Of a stretch of DNA of 64,000 nucleotides, positions 52,305 to 62,800 are shown one piece after another. A model generated the notes under the pieces. That model was not told where the DNA came from, ran no database searches, and saw nothing but the letters and a program-made list of their open reading frames with translations. The DNA is from CAWGAJ01 sp963820545 (GTDB lineage Bacteria; Planctomycetota; Planctomycetia; Pirellulales; Thermoguttaceae), in contig CAWGAJ010000001.1 of assembly GCA_963820545.1 (NCBI GenBank), positions 1,922,001 through 1,986,000 on the forward strand, given 5' to 3'. Position numbers and translations under genes: made by a program. The first letter of the stretch is position 1. The number at the start of each line of letters is the position of its first letter.

Positions 52305-52399
52305 TATTTATCATTTACTCACTGCGGAGTATGTCATTTAACCAAGGAAAATCGACCCGGCGCGCCTGATGAAGGCGCGAGTTTTTAGGAGATATAAAG

Positions 52400-53005
52400 A
52401 TGAGAACCCTTGTCCTTTCGATGGCGATGGGCATGCTGATTGTCTCCGCGGCAGCGGCCTCGGACGCAGGCGATAATATTCCCGCCGCCTGCAAGGAAGT
52501 GCAAACCTGCGGCGCTCCGGATTGCTGCGCCCATTGCGGCTGCCATGCCTGCTGCGAAAAGTATTGCCGCGTGGTCTGCGAAATGAAAGAGGTCAAAAAA
52601 ACCGTTTGGGTAGTTAAGTGCGAGGATTTCTGCGCCCCATTGCCCGGTTGCCCATTGCAATGCCATGAATGTTGCAAGTCTTGCGATAAAGAAGGCTGCC
52701 AAACAGCAAATTGTGAAGGTTGCGACAAATGCTGCAATCCCTGTGCCAGCCTTGAAGATCGCTGCTATGTTCCTCCCAAGTGCGGTAAGGTGCGGGAGAA
52801 GAAAGTTTTGGAGAAAAAAGAGATCGTCTGCAAGATTCCCACGTACAAATGCGTGGTGGTATATGCCTGTGCAAACTGCGGCCAGAAGGCCTGCGAAGAA
52901 AAAACCGAAGCCCGAGACCCGGCTGCTCCGGCCCCGCCTCCGGCGCCGAAAACCACCTATATCTCGTCGGAGCCGCCGATTATCAGCGCCTCTTATTTGC
53001 GGTGA
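52400..53005 (+). CDS. Cysteine-rich exported protein
   Basis: A secreted protein of 201 residues that I do not recognise. The signal peptide is MRTLVLSMAMGMLIVSAAAA. The mature region contains about 30 Cys, many in paired or CxxC patterns (CCAHCGCHACCEKYC and CKSCDKEGCQTANCEGCDKC), then a Lys/Glu-rich segment and a second Cys group (CKIPTYKCVVVYACANCGQK). It finishes with a Pro/Ala tail (APAPPPAPKTTYISSEPPII). A good ribosome-binding site (AGGAGA) precedes the ATG. Dense cysteines suggest a disulfide-linked surface layer or metal binding; cysteine-rich wall proteins are known in planctomycetes. It lies directly behind the porin gene and may be coexpressed. Confidence 0.7.
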   Translation: MRTLVLSMAMGMLIVSAAAASDAGDNIPAACKEVQTCGAPDCCAHCGCHACCEKYCRVVCEMKEVKKTVWVVKCEDFCAPLPGCPLQCHECCKSCDKEGCQTANCEGCDKCCNPCASLEDRCYVPPKCGKVREKKVLEKKEIVCKIPTYKCVVVYACANCGQKACEEKTEARDPAAPAPPPAPKTTYISSEPPIISASYLR

Positions 53006-53231
53006 TTGTGACGCCCGCAAAGGATTAATAAGACATTTGACCTTTCCGCATCAGGAACATTAGCCCATTCCGGCTGTCGATCTTCATGTCGAAGAGCGAT
53101 AGCCGGTCGTTTTTTTAAAAAGAACCCCATTGAAAAGCCCGCCGTCCAAACCGTATATTGGGGCGCTCTGGATACGGACGTAATCAACCGCTAGTAGATA
53201 AGACAAATAAAGACAAATTAGCCAACATCCG

Positions 53232-53852
53232 ATGACACCGCCCAAATTTCTTTACTTTGATCTCGGCAAAGTGCTGGTCGATTTTAGCGTGGAACAAATG
53301 CTCCGACAGATGGCCGAAGTCTCGGGCGTCAGTGCGGAGCTGGTGCGAAAAATCCTCTATAACGACGGCTTGATGAAGCAATACGAATCGGGAAAGATTA
53401 CCAGCCGGGAATTTTACGAGACGTATTGCGATCAAATCGGCTCGCGTCCCGATTACGAGAGTCTTTGTCGGGCCGGCGCGGAAATATTCTGGCTCAACCT
53501 GCCGATGTTGCCCATCGTGGCCCAACTGCGTGAGGCGGGTTGCCGCTTGGGCGTTCTCTCGAATACCTGTGAGTGCCACTGGCAGTATTGCCTGGAACAT
53601 TTCCGCATTATTGCCGAAGGTTTTCAAGTATACGCCCTGAGCTATCAAATTGGCGCCGCAAAGCCGGAGGCAGCCATCTATCGAACTGCCGCAGAGTTGG
53701 CCGGCTGCCGGCCGGAAGAGATGTTTTTTATCGACGACATATTCGGCCACGTCGAAGGCGCGAAGGCCGTGGGCGTGGATGCCGTGCTCTACACCTCCGC
53801 TGCGGATGCCGACGCCGCACTGCGCAGCCGCGGAGTGCGGTTCAACTATTGA
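53232..53852 (+). CDS. HAD superfamily hydrolase
   Basis: A cytosolic haloacid-dehalogenase-type phosphatase of 206 residues. Motif I reads FLYFDLGKVLVDF; the usual DxD has become DLG, so the second Asp is replaced, as in the FMN-phosphatase/YihX branch (FDLGxV). Motif II is LGVLSNTCECHW, motif III the Lys in QIGAAKPEAAIYR, and motif IV FFIDDIFGHVEGAKAVG. The cap is the small helical type between motifs I and II. Such YihX-like enzymes dephosphorylate sugar phosphates. It stands alone in a 230-base and 80-base intergenic setting, with no visible partner. Confidence 0.85.
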   Translation: MTPPKFLYFDLGKVLVDFSVEQMLRQMAEVSGVSAELVRKILYNDGLMKQYESGKITSREFYETYCDQIGSRPDYESLCRAGAEIFWLNLPMLPIVAQLREAGCRLGVLSNTCECHWQYCLEHFRIIAEGFQVYALSYQIGAAKPEAAIYRTAAELAGCRPEEMFFIDDIFGHVEGAKAVGVDAVLYTSAADADAALRSRGVRFNY

Positions 53853-53931
53853 ACACCATCAAATATCATCCAAACACCGGTGGTAAGCGGCCGGGCTAAA
53901 TCCTGACCTCTGATCCCCGACCTCTCTAATT

Positions 53932-54740
53932 TCAGCCGCCGGTTTTACGGAGCACGATCCAATCGGCCAGAGTGGGCCAAAGCTGGGCCAGGGCAAAAAG
54001 CAATCGGGCCGAGGCCGGAACGACTAATTCCGCACGCCGGCGCTGGCAGGCGCGGAGGATTTTTTGGGCGAGTTTTTGCGGAGAAATAGCCTTGGTTTTC
54101 ACGCCGGCGCCGGGACGCCGCGCTCTCTCCGGTAAATCTTCCAAGCCTTCCAACGGATAAAGGCGAGGGTCCTTGCGCTCGATTGGACCCGGACAAACCA
54201 GCAGTACATGCAATCCTAACGGTCCCAATTCCAAGCGCAATTGCTGCGAATAGGCCGCTACGGCGAATTTGCTGGCCGGATATGCGCCCACCCAGCGAGC
54301 CGCTGATTTGGCCGCCAGCGAACCAATGTTGACCACGTGGCCGCGCTCTTGAGCAAATGCGGCACTGCCGCGCACGTGCAACGCACCAGGGCAATCAGAT
54401 TCAGTTCCATAAGATCGCGGAACTGTTCCGGCGTGGTATCCAGCAGCTTACCCCGCATGGACCGGCCCGCATTATTCACTAAGACATCGAGTTGTCCGAA
54501 TCGGTCGAGCGTTTGTGCGAAAAGCCGATCCACGTCGTCTTGGCGCGTGATGTCGGCCTGGACGCCTAAAACATCGCATCCGGCCGATTGCATCTCTTCG
54601 GCGGCACGGGCAACGGCCTCGGCCTCCAAGCCGGCGATAGTCACCTTTGACCCGGCCGCGGCGAATGTCTCGGCAATCGCCCGGCCCAATCCGCTCGATC
54701 CGCCGGTAGCCAGTACCACTTTATTGCACCAGTAAGACAT
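53932..54740 (-). CDS. Short-chain dehydrogenase/reductase, frameshifted
   Basis: An SDR of about 269 residues split over two frames. The first (MSYWCNKVVLATGGSSGLGR) carries the TGGxxGLG cofactor motif, ADITRQDDVDRLFAQ and the NNAG motif in LDVLVNNAGRSMRG, and loses homology after HLLKS. The second resumes GHVVNIGSLAAKSAARWVGA, with the Ser, then YPASKFAVAAYSQQLRLEL, the catalytic YxxxK, and VCPGPI. One base added near 54345 restores the frame. The catalytic Ser, Tyr and Lys are all present. The C-terminal 60 residues resemble the DltE/YqjQ-like membrane-associated SDRs. The substrate is unknown. Confidence 0.82.
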
Positions 54741-54952
54741 GGCACAAGCTTACCAAGTCAGCAACAAGCCACCAAGGGGGGTGCAGAAGTGGTTCGTGAA
54801 TAGTGGATAGTAGAAATTTTGTTTTAGCCGCTAGCGGGCACCGACTTAATATCGCTCGGCAAGCGAGTAAGGTGGCACAGGCATTTTGACCATGCTAATC
54901 GACAGCAGCACTGGCGAGACAACCATTGCTATACAACGAGAATATTGATGGG

Positions 54953-55735
54953 CTATTTGTCTCCTCTGATTGGCAAGGGTGAAGAGACAAGTCTTGGCGG
55001 GCGGGTGAGGATGTAAGCCATCAGCGCCACCACGTTGCCGATCAGTACAAAGGCAGCCCAGATAGGGGCGCGATCGCCGTGCTCTTTGGCGTCGAAAAAC
55101 ACCCACAGCGGCAAGGAAAGCCAGTAAATAATAAAGCTAATTAGGCCTCCAAGCAGGGCTGCAAGGCCGACAATCACATGGACCAACTCGGCTCCGCCAA
55201 AACATGCAGAATACGACACCCCAAGGAGTGCCGTTTGATTGTTTTGCGATAACTGGAGAGGACGAATCAGATGGCGATAGACATCGTTATGGTCGCCTTC
55301 GCGGCGGATGGCCGAGGCCGCTAGCAACTGCATTCTATTGTTTTCGTTTAATGTTCCCTCAGGCAGGGCATCCAGAATGCTTTTTGTATCCTCGATAGCC
55401 AGCTCCTCGACGGTACTACCGATTGGAGTGCTTGAAGCAGTACTGCCTTGCGCCCAGACGATCCGGCCGTCGGGCCCGATCAACCATAGAGTGTTGATAT
55501 GAGGTGCTTTAAGGGCATCTTCCAGGGCAAGGCGAAAGTCTGGATCCTGGAGCGAGCTCGGATGCAGGCTCGTTAGTTTCGCTACTGTCGCGTTTACTAA
55601 AGGAAGCGACCGGCCTGGATCTATCTCCCGTGGAATAATTGCGATCAGAGCAAGAATTACACAAAAACAGATGAAACCAACAATCAATGCCAACAAGGTG
55701 CTTAGGGACAATGCCATTTTGAGTCGGTTAAACAT
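54953..55735 (-). CDS. Membrane protein with extracytoplasmic sensor-like domain
   Basis: A 260-residue membrane protein. One helix at residues 12-35 is followed by a periplasmic domain of about 140 residues whose centre, TLWLIGPDGRIVWAQGSTAS, resembles a PAS/Cache-type sensor strand pair. Two or three C-terminal helices follow (LVHVIVGLAALLGGLISFII and IWAAFVLIGNVVALMAYILT) with LWVFFDAKEHGDRAPIWAAF between them, a motif seen in small bacterial PLDc-N-like membrane proteins. It has no kinase or catalytic domain. Its start overlaps the end of the preceding membrane gene by eight bases, which places it in the operon with the ECF sigma factor. Confidence 0.6.
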   Translation of the reverse strand: MFNRLKMALSLSTLLALIVGFICFCVILALIAIIPREIDPGRSLPLVNATVAKLTSLHPSSLQDPDFRLALEDALKAPHINTLWLIGPDGRIVWAQGSTASSTPIGSTVEELAIEDTKSILDALPEGTLNENNRMQLLAASAIRREGDHNDVYRHLIRPLQLSQNNQTALLGVSYSACFGGAELVHVIVGLAALLGGLISFIIYWLSLPLWVFFDAKEHGDRAPIWAAFVLIGNVVALMAYILTRPPRLVSSPLPIRGDK

Positions 55736-56066
55736 AACGCCTCCTTATTACAATAATGATGCTCGCGATGGGAATGAACAAAAGGTTTAGAAACACAGCA
55801 CATGCCACGACAAGGCACGGCATGGTCATGCTCAGTCGCATTCCAGTCCAGTCAACCTGTGATACTAGCCATGCGGCCATCAGAATCAGCATGCCAACAA
55901 GTGCGACTACGATCCGCTCCGGAAATACGACCGCCGACTGGCTCCTGTGTAAATTGTCTGCGAGGTATTGAAATGTATGCTCACGGGCAGCAGGAGCAGG
56001 GCAACTTGCGGTACCGAAACTAACTTGAATCAGCCGGGCAAGGTTGTCTTCGATTTGATCATTCAT
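55728..56066 (-). CDS. Small two-helix membrane protein, putative anti-sigma factor
   Basis: A protein of 112 residues starting MNDQIEDNLARLIQVSFGTA at ATG 56066, with the strong site GAGGAGG just upstream inside the sigma gene. A soluble N-terminal part of about 55 residues (REHTFQYLADNLH) precedes two membrane helices (IVVALVGMLILMAAWLVSQV and LVVACAVFLNLLFIPIASII). It overlaps the sigma gene by eight bases and the next membrane gene by eight bases, so translation is coupled throughout. Position and topology suggest an anti-sigma factor, but no zinc-binding HxxxCxxC motif is visible. The role is inference. Confidence 0.6.
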   Translation of the reverse strand: MNDQIEDNLARLIQVSFGTASCPAPAAREHTFQYLADNLHRSQSAVVFPERIVVALVGMLILMAAWLVSQVDWTGMRLSMTMPCLVVACAVFLNLLFIPIASIIIVIRRRYV

Positions 56067-56700
56067 TACGTTCCTCCTCATCTTGCTGTGACAATAACGC
56101 GCGAAAGGCCGCTCTGGCACGGGACAAAATCGACTCAGTTGCCTTATAACTTTTTCCCAGCAATTGGGCCACCTCCTCGACGCTGCGCTCCTGGGCATAA
56201 CGGGCCGTAAGTGCCAGGCGGTATTCCTCGGGCAGCGCCATCAGAGCTTCGATGACCTGCAACCGTGTCGCCCGCCTGGCAAGAATTTCTTCGGGCAGGG
56301 GACCATCTTCCAATACTGCCGCCAGTTGTTTGTTCGATACCTCCGAAAACACGGTTGTCGGTTGGCCACGGCTGCGTAAGCGATCGGCGATCTTGTTTCG
56401 GGCAATGCCGCACAACCAGGTGAACAACCGACTCTGGCCGCGATAGTTCTCTAACGACCGCAGCGCAACCAATAAAGTGTCTTGCCATATTTCTTCGGCA
56501 TCCCCGCGTGCCCCGGCGAAACAGTGGCAGATGTAGGCAAAAAGCGGGTCGGCATAGCGCTCATAAAGCGTCCGCAATGCTGCCTCATCGCCGGCCGCCG
56601 TTCGTCGGGCAAGGGTCAAGTCGTCTGCTTGGCTGTCTGCGGAATTCATGGGTTGGATTGCCGGGTGAGGCCGCATCTCCTTCCCTTGATTAGTCGTCAT
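56059..56700 (-). CDS. ECF RNA polymerase sigma factor
   Basis: An extracytoplasmic-function sigma factor of 213 residues. Region 2 includes LYERYADPLFAYICHCFAGA, DAEEIWQDTLLVALRSLENY and SRLFTWLCGIARNKIADRLR. Region 4 has ALMALPEEYRLALTARYAQE and SVEEVAQLLGKSYKATESIL, ending SRARAAFRALL. The ATG at 56700 gives a 17-residue lead; a second ATG at 56649 (MNSADSQADD) is an equally plausible start. It is the first gene of a three-gene overlapping operon with two membrane proteins, a usual setting for surface-stress signalling. Regulon and signal are unknown. Confidence 0.88.
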   Translation of the reverse strand: MTTNQGKEMRPHPAIQPMNSADSQADDLTLARRTAAGDEAALRTLYERYADPLFAYICHCFAGARGDAEEIWQDTLLVALRSLENYRGQSRLFTWLCGIARNKIADRLRSRGQPTTVFSEVSNKQLAAVLEDGPLPEEILARRATRLQVIEALMALPEEYRLALTARYAQERSVEEVAQLLGKSYKATESILSRARAAFRALLSQQDEEERNE

Positions 56701-56841
56701 CAGCCACCAAAATCCTTCGCAGGGAAGTAGAAATATTATCGCCTTTCAGCCTTACGCTGCTAGTCGAAATTGCTGAATAAAACACAGACCTGGGAAACAC
56801 TTGTTTGTGCGTTCCGCGTTCTATGTTCTGCGTTTACAATA

Positions 56842-58253
56842 TCAGATCTTGATTGCGTATGGCTCGCGCTGGCGCCGTCGGATGAACGAATTTGCCTCAT
56901 CGTCGCCGATAAATTCGTACTCTAGCGGATCCCACTTTACTTTCCGCTTCAGCATCATGGCGACGTTGGCGATATGACAGGAGTTAACGGAATTTAGATG
57001 CGTGAACACGTCGGAGATGGGCAACTCGCCGGTCTGGATGCAGTAGAAGAAATTCGCCATGTGGCCGTTTCGGGGCATGTGGCGGTAAAGTTTGACCACT
57101 TCCTCCGCAAGCCATTTCTTTTCCGACTCGCTGGCTTCGATCTCTTCCACCGGCTTGCCGGTCAGTTTGCCGCCTCCTTTGTCTGCCGCGGTTGACGCGG
57201 ATACGGCCCTTTTCGCCGGAAATGATGATTTCGTTTTTGCCGCGATCATCTTTTTTGTTTTTATCGTTGCCGCTGGTTAAGAAGATGGTGTTGCCATTGG
57301 GCAAGAGCAGATTGCAATTGAAACTCCGCGTGACATTATAACTGGGCGGCAAGGTGATTTTGCCGTTCAGGAAGTCGATAATATCGCGGGTGTTGTTGAT
57401 GTTGAATTCCGGTGCAAACAGCGGGAATGCGCCTTGACCTTCGGCCTCGATTGCGCCGCTGTTTTCCCCGTCCAGGGCCCAAAGGGCAATGTCGGTGTGG
57501 TGTGCTCCCCAGTCGGTCACCTGGCCGCCGGAATAATGCAACCACCAGCGAAAGTCCCAGCCAATACGCTGGGGATTAAACGGTACCTTGGGCGCCTGGC
57601 CCAGCCAAAAATCCCAATCCAACGTGGCCGGCGGCTCCTTTTCCTGGAATGGTCCGCCGCTGGTTGCCGTATTCACTGAACTTATGGCGTGCAGTTTTTT
57701 GCCCAGTCGGCCGCTGCGGGCGATGGCCACGGCCTTGAGAAAGGCCTCGCCGAATTCGCTCCGCTGCTGCGTGCCCACCTGAAATGTCTTTTTGAATCCT
57801 TTGGCCGCTTGCGCAATGAGCTTGCTTTCCTCGAGGGTCAAGGTGAGCGGCTTTTCGCAATAGAGGTGTTTGCCGGCCTGCATGGTCTCCAGCACGATTT
57901 TTGTGTGCCAGTGGTCCGGCGTGGCGCAGATAATCACATCGATGTCGGGACGTTCGATTAATTTGCGATAGTCCAGGTAGGCGTGGCATTTGCCCGCCAA
58001 TTTACCGACGAATTTTTCCGCGGCGGCACAGTCAACATCGGCACAAGCCACCACGTTGCCGAATTTATCCGCATCATGGCCAATGCCGGCGCCACGTCCG
58101 CCCACCCCAATTACACCGATGTTTAATTTGTTGTTTTTCGATTCATCGGACTGGGCCAGCGCTGGTCCAAAAGTATGGTACGGCGAGCCCCGCGACGGCC
58201 AAACCAGCCGACTGCTTGATAAATTCCCGTCGATTTGCTCGTTGCTGAGGCAT
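56842..58253 (-). CDS. Tat-exported Gfo/Idh/MocA family oxidoreductase, two frameshifts
   Basis: A sugar-type NAD(P)-dependent oxidoreductase of about 470 residues when repaired. The start is ATG 58253, giving a Tat signal (MPQQRANRREFIKQSAGLAV) that breaks frame at about 58165. Homology continues NKLNIGVIGVGGRGAGIGHD (Rossmann motif), DVIICATPDHWHTKI, AGKHLYCEKPLTLTLEE (the EKP motif) and WWLHYSGGQVTDWGAHHTDI. A second break at about 57195 separates GEKGRIRVNRG from KLTGKPVEEIEASESEKKWL. The C-terminal part covers NFFYCIQTGELPISDVFTHL and HIANVAMMLKRKVKWDP. Tat-exported members are very common in planctomycetes and act on periplasmic sugars. The two lesions may be sequencing indels. Confidence 0.82.
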
Positions 58254-58353
58254 CAAACAGTTTTTTAGGCGGTAATCGAGGCAGATAAAAAAAAAGAACA
58301 GTTGAGTTACATTTCCTGTTTACTTTAAAAATACCCGATTGCCGACAACAATG

Positions 58354-59517
58354 CTAGACAGCACCTTCACGGCATCTTGCCTTTGAATGAGGAATGTGCA
58401 CCCCAAGCGCGTAACAATTCAAGAATTCGTCCCCTGCTTTTTCAAGCAGCGCGGCGATTTTCCAGCGTGTCGCAGTTGCGCAGATCCGGCCGATCGCACT
58501 GTAGCCGATCAGTTCCACTTGCGGAGAAAGATAATCCTCGAGAACTGGTTCCTCACGGAGCAAGTCCGTACTGAGGTATTTTTTATTGTCGTCAGGAAAA
58601 ACGGTGACCGCCACGTTTTCCCTGCCAAGCTGATTCTGAGCCGCCAAGGCACCGAGGAAATTGGCTCCCGAAGATATTCCCACGCCCAGTCCCAGTTGCC
58701 GGGCCAGTTTTTGGGCCATCAGGATGGCGTCGCCGTCGTGGATGTGGACTATGCTATCCAGTTCCTCAAGTTTTACGATCGGTGGAATGAATTCATCACA
58801 GATTCCCTGGATGCGATGCATTCCGCTTTTATAGCCTTGAGAAAGGGTAGGCGATTCGGTCAGTTCCAAAGGATGGATGCGTGCCTGGGGATTTTTCAGG
58901 CGGAGAAAGCGTCCCACGCCCATAATTGTCCCTCCCGTCCCCACGCCGGCAATAAAAATGTCCGGCTGAAGCGACTTGGTTTCCAATTGCACCCAAATTT
59001 CCGGTCCGGTGGTCTGCTGATGGGCTTCGATGTTTGTTAGGTTGGCAAACTGGCGGGGTAGAAAAACGTTTGCTTCTCGATGAGCCAGTTCTTCGGTCAT
59101 GCGAATACTACCCAAAAAGCCGTCTTGCTCCTTGGAGACGAGAATAACTTGCGCCCCTAAACTTTGCATCAGGAGCACGCGTTCCCGGCTCATCCAGTCG
59201 GGCATGAAAATTGTTACCGGATGCCCCAGCGCCCTGCCGATCGCGCAAAAGGAAATCCCCGCATTACCGCTGGTGGCTTCCACAATTCTATCGCCCGGTT
59301 GAATCCGTCCCTGCTGATAGGCTTTCTGCAAGATGTGCAGCGCCATCCGATCTTTGATGCTTCCGCTGAGGTTATAACTTTCGAGCTTGGCATAGATCGA
59401 CCGCTGGGCTCCACGGTACTTAAACTGGATGCCCACTAGCGGCGTATTGCCCACCAAGCGATTCAGACTCTCAAACTGTGGAGGAACCGGTAGTTGAAGT
59501 GGAGTCGAGGAGGTCAC
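58354..59517 (-). CDS. Cysteine synthase-like PLP enzyme with C-terminal extension
   Basis: A fold-type II PLP enzyme of the CysK/CysM/CBS group. Visible are NTPLVGIQFK, the PLP-Lys in LSGSIKDRMALHILQKA, EATSGNAGISFCAIGRALGH (substrate-loop TSGN) and the phosphate-binding GVGTGGTIMGVGRFL. The later Ser/Thr in VGISSGANFLGAL is also kept. I place the start at GTG 59517 with AAGGAA upstream, giving about 387 residues; the ATG at 59547 would add ten unconserved residues. About 70 residues follow the catalytic core (YLSTDLLREEPVLEDYLSPQ and beyond), longer than CysM. It may make cysteine or a related amino acid; no Met-cycle genes are adjacent. Confidence 0.82.
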   Translation of the reverse strand: MTSSTPLQLPVPPQFESLNRLVGNTPLVGIQFKYRGAQRSIYAKLESYNLSGSIKDRMALHILQKAYQQGRIQPGDRIVEATSGNAGISFCAIGRALGHPVTIFMPDWMSRERVLLMQSLGAQVILVSKEQDGFLGSIRMTEELAHREANVFLPRQFANLTNIEAHQQTTGPEIWVQLETKSLQPDIFIAGVGTGGTIMGVGRFLRLKNPQARIHPLELTESPTLSQGYKSGMHRIQGICDEFIPPIVKLEELDSIVHIHDGDAILMAQKLARQLGLGVGISSGANFLGALAAQNQLGRENVAVTVFPDDNKKYLSTDLLREEPVLEDYLSPQVELIGYSAIGRICATATRWKIAALLEKAGDEFLNCYALGVHIPHSKARCREGAV

Positions 59518-59792
59518 GGATATTATTCCTTTATAGCACGGTCCCACGGCCGGAGCCGAAAAGAACCAAGGGATCAGGGATTAGATAACTATGCTAAAAT
59601 AATTATCGTCTTTTGCCTAAATCCCTTTACCCTAATAAATCCCCTTTGATTTCCGCATCCTTTTGCCGCCTCATCGCGGCCAAATGCTGATTGTATATGG
59701 ACTTTGCATCGTAAGTGTCGGTTTTGCATGTCATGCTAGCATGATCTTTTTTTGCCATTTCATTATTATGGGCAAGGCAAGAGCGATAAAAA

Positions 59793-59819
59793 GTTTAGGC
59801 GCGGCACTTGTGCCGGGCG
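59793..59819 (-). repeat. Palindromic repeat, CCCGGCACAA..CTAAA family, copy 3
   Basis: On the minus strand CGCCCGGCACAAGTGCCGCG plus CCTAAAC matches the copies at 1454 and 45394 with about five differences. It ends one base before the stop codon of the large BNR/PEP-CTERM gene and could act as its transcription terminator. Confidence 0.6.
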
Positions 59820-59820
59820 T

Positions 59821-62800
59821 TTAACTCTTCATCCTCAAAGCCCTTGTCCACCGTACGACTCCCAGGGAGAGTGCGGACAATAATAACACCAGACCATGCG
59901 GCTCGGGAACGGAGGTCATGTCAGTGTTCAAGGCCAGCGGGGCGCCAAGAGAAGGTGCGATAATCAGTTTCGCGCCAGATCCGATTCTAATCCCATTTTG
60001 GATGATGTGTCCGACAGTGAGGACGGCGTTGTCGGCAAGGGTAGTAGTTCCCGAACCATCGATACTTGTCGCCGAGTAGGTCCCCACGTCCACGAGGAAC
60101 TTTCCGGCCGAACTGTTAATGATACCCGAGGAAGAGGCCAACGTTCCGCCGTTCGCTAGTTCCAGCGTGCCCTCATCGATCGTTGTGCTGCCGATATAAG
60201 AGTTGGAGCCGGTGAGCGTAAAGATGCCGGTGCCTGTCTTAACCAGCGAACCGCTGCCACTGATCGTGCCGGAGAAAGTGGTGGAAGAGTCATTGCCGCC
60301 GGAGGTGAGTATGCCGGTACCGAGGAGTATATGATGACCAGTGGGGTTGCCGCTTGCATCGGCCAAGGAGCCGATAGTCATGGAATAATTATTCAAATCG
60401 AGCGTGGTATCCGATGACATGATAACCGCGGTGGCGGCGGGCAAAGAACCGCTCAAAAGATCACTCAATCGGAACAGGCTGCCATTGCCGGGATCGGTGA
60501 GGGCCTGATAACCACTGCCGTCATTTTTATTGAAGGCCACGCCCAGACCGGTGCTGCTTACGCCACCAGGCCGAGGCCCGTTGGGAACGCCGTTGCCGCC
60601 AACGCGTAGTTCAAAGAAATGCAGCCCGGGAGTGAGGATATAATTGCTCGAGGTCTGATCGTTCCAATTGGTGCTGTTGAGGACCAGGGTGCTGTCAATT
60701 TTCAACCATGCGGCATCGTCATAGTATTCCGCAAATGTCCAAGTGACGTTGGAAGCGGTGGTATTGTTGATGTAGCCGGTATAGATCCAGGTTTCCGTAG
60801 CGTCGATAGAGGTGTTTGCTTTGACAGTGGTAAGTTGAACGGCGGATTTGGGATTTGCCGTAGTGGTGTTGAAATATGCATCGATGAAACCTTCGTAAAG
60901 TCCCGGCGGGGTGGGGCCTAGTTTGAGTGTGCCGCCGCTGATTATAGTATCGCCGCTATAAGTGTTGGCGCCTGCAAGAGTCCAGGTGCCGCCTCCCATT
61001 TTGACCAGCGCGGTTTTGGAAGGATTGGTTATCGAGTTGTTATCGCTGATGATTCCGTTGAACAGGCCGTCGCCGTTACCCATTAGCTTTAGATAACGGA
61101 CGTCGCCGGCCGTGCCCGACTGATTATTCTGGAAGTTGCCGGCGATGGTAAGTTTGCCGCTATCGGACTGGATGTTGTATTGGTTGCCGCCCGTGGTTGT
61201 GCCGATGACGGCCGAAATCGTATTGTTTCCGCTGATGTTGAGGATTGCCGGGGCGTTTGCGGCGTCGCCGGTGGGCTGCCTGCCGCCAAGGGTTAAAGGC
61301 TCGGTAAGCGAAATGTTGCCCGTGATTTCCAGCCGGCCAGTGTTATCACCGCCTGAGATGGTGGTATTTCCGCTGGCGCTGCCTAGGGCCAGATTGCTTT
61401 CGGCGCGGATAACGCCGGACTGGATGGAAATGGGATTGGTAAAGGTGTTGCTTCCCGAGAGGCGCATTGTGCCGGCGGAATTTTTGGTGATTGTCGCCCC
61501 GCTGTTGATGCTGGAGACGTTGGAAAGCAGTCCCGAATCGAGCACCACTGTATCCACACTGATAGCGTTTCCGGTCATGTCGAGCGCACCACCTTGGAAA
61601 CTGAGCGTGGAGGTATTGGTCTGGTTGAAACCTTCGTGCAGGTCGCCGGCCACGGTAAGCGTGCCTCCGGTGAGGATAACCGAAGCGGTGTTGCCGAACT
61701 CGCACACGATCACCTCGCCGTTTACGGTTACATTTCCGCCGGCCACTGTGAAAGTCGATCCGCTGCTGCTGCCATTTGCCGACGTGGCCACCTGCAGTTC
61801 GGCGGTGGTGAGCGTGCCGCCCGAGACCGTGGCGGTGCTTAGTCCGCCGCCGGAGGTTTCCGTATAGTAGTCGCCGACCACAAACCGCCAAGACGATACA
61901 TTACCGCCGGATTGGTTATATGTGCCCACTGCGCCGCCGTCGCGTCCGACAATTATTGTGCCGCCTACGGTAAGTGAGGCGCCGCTGACCACGTTGAGTG
62001 TGCCATTGCTGCCAGCGGAACCGATAACCACATTGTCGTCGACGTTGGAAACCGCCTGATCGATCCGGGCGGTGCGATTGGAATTTAACATTGCGATGTT
62101 ATTCCCGTTGGGCATGCCGCTGGCGTCCCAGTTTTCCGAGAGGTCCCAATCGCCGCTGGCGGCCAAAAAGGTTTTGGCGGTCGGGGGCGTCAATGAAAGC
62201 GTGTAATCCAGCGAATGAATACTGGTCGCCTGGAGCGAACTGGTCGGCGAATTCTGCATCACCACCGATAAGACATTGTTTGTCATGATCAACTCGGGAT
62301 CGGCCTGGGCTTCGTTGAAATACGGCCCATAGTCTTCGCGGATGATTTTCCAATCGGTCCAGTTCGAGGCCTTGGTGGCTGCGGCAATAACCAGCGTGCT
62401 GCCGGAGTTATATGTAGTGCCGCCGAGGTTATAGATGGCGATTGCAGTGTCGTTTTCGTCAAAATAAATTTTGGGGCGCGTGTTGACGTTGCCGGGCAGT
62501 TTGTTGCGATGCCAGTTTCCCAGGTTGTCGCGCCAATAGTGGAAGTAGCTGGAAATATTTGAATCGAAAACGCTTGTGGAAGTTGGGGCTTTGGCGGTGT
62601 CCAGGTGCCACATTACAGTGTGAATCTTGCCGTCGCTATCAACGTTTTGGGCTTGCTGGTTCATCAGAGAGGAATTCATTGAGAGGGGTTGTACAATGAG
62701 CCCCGTCGAATTTAGCGACCATTGCGCCGGTGCGGGGGTGCTGGGATTAGTATCTGAAATTATTGTGCCCGCATTGTTTTTCCAGGTATAGCCGCCATCT

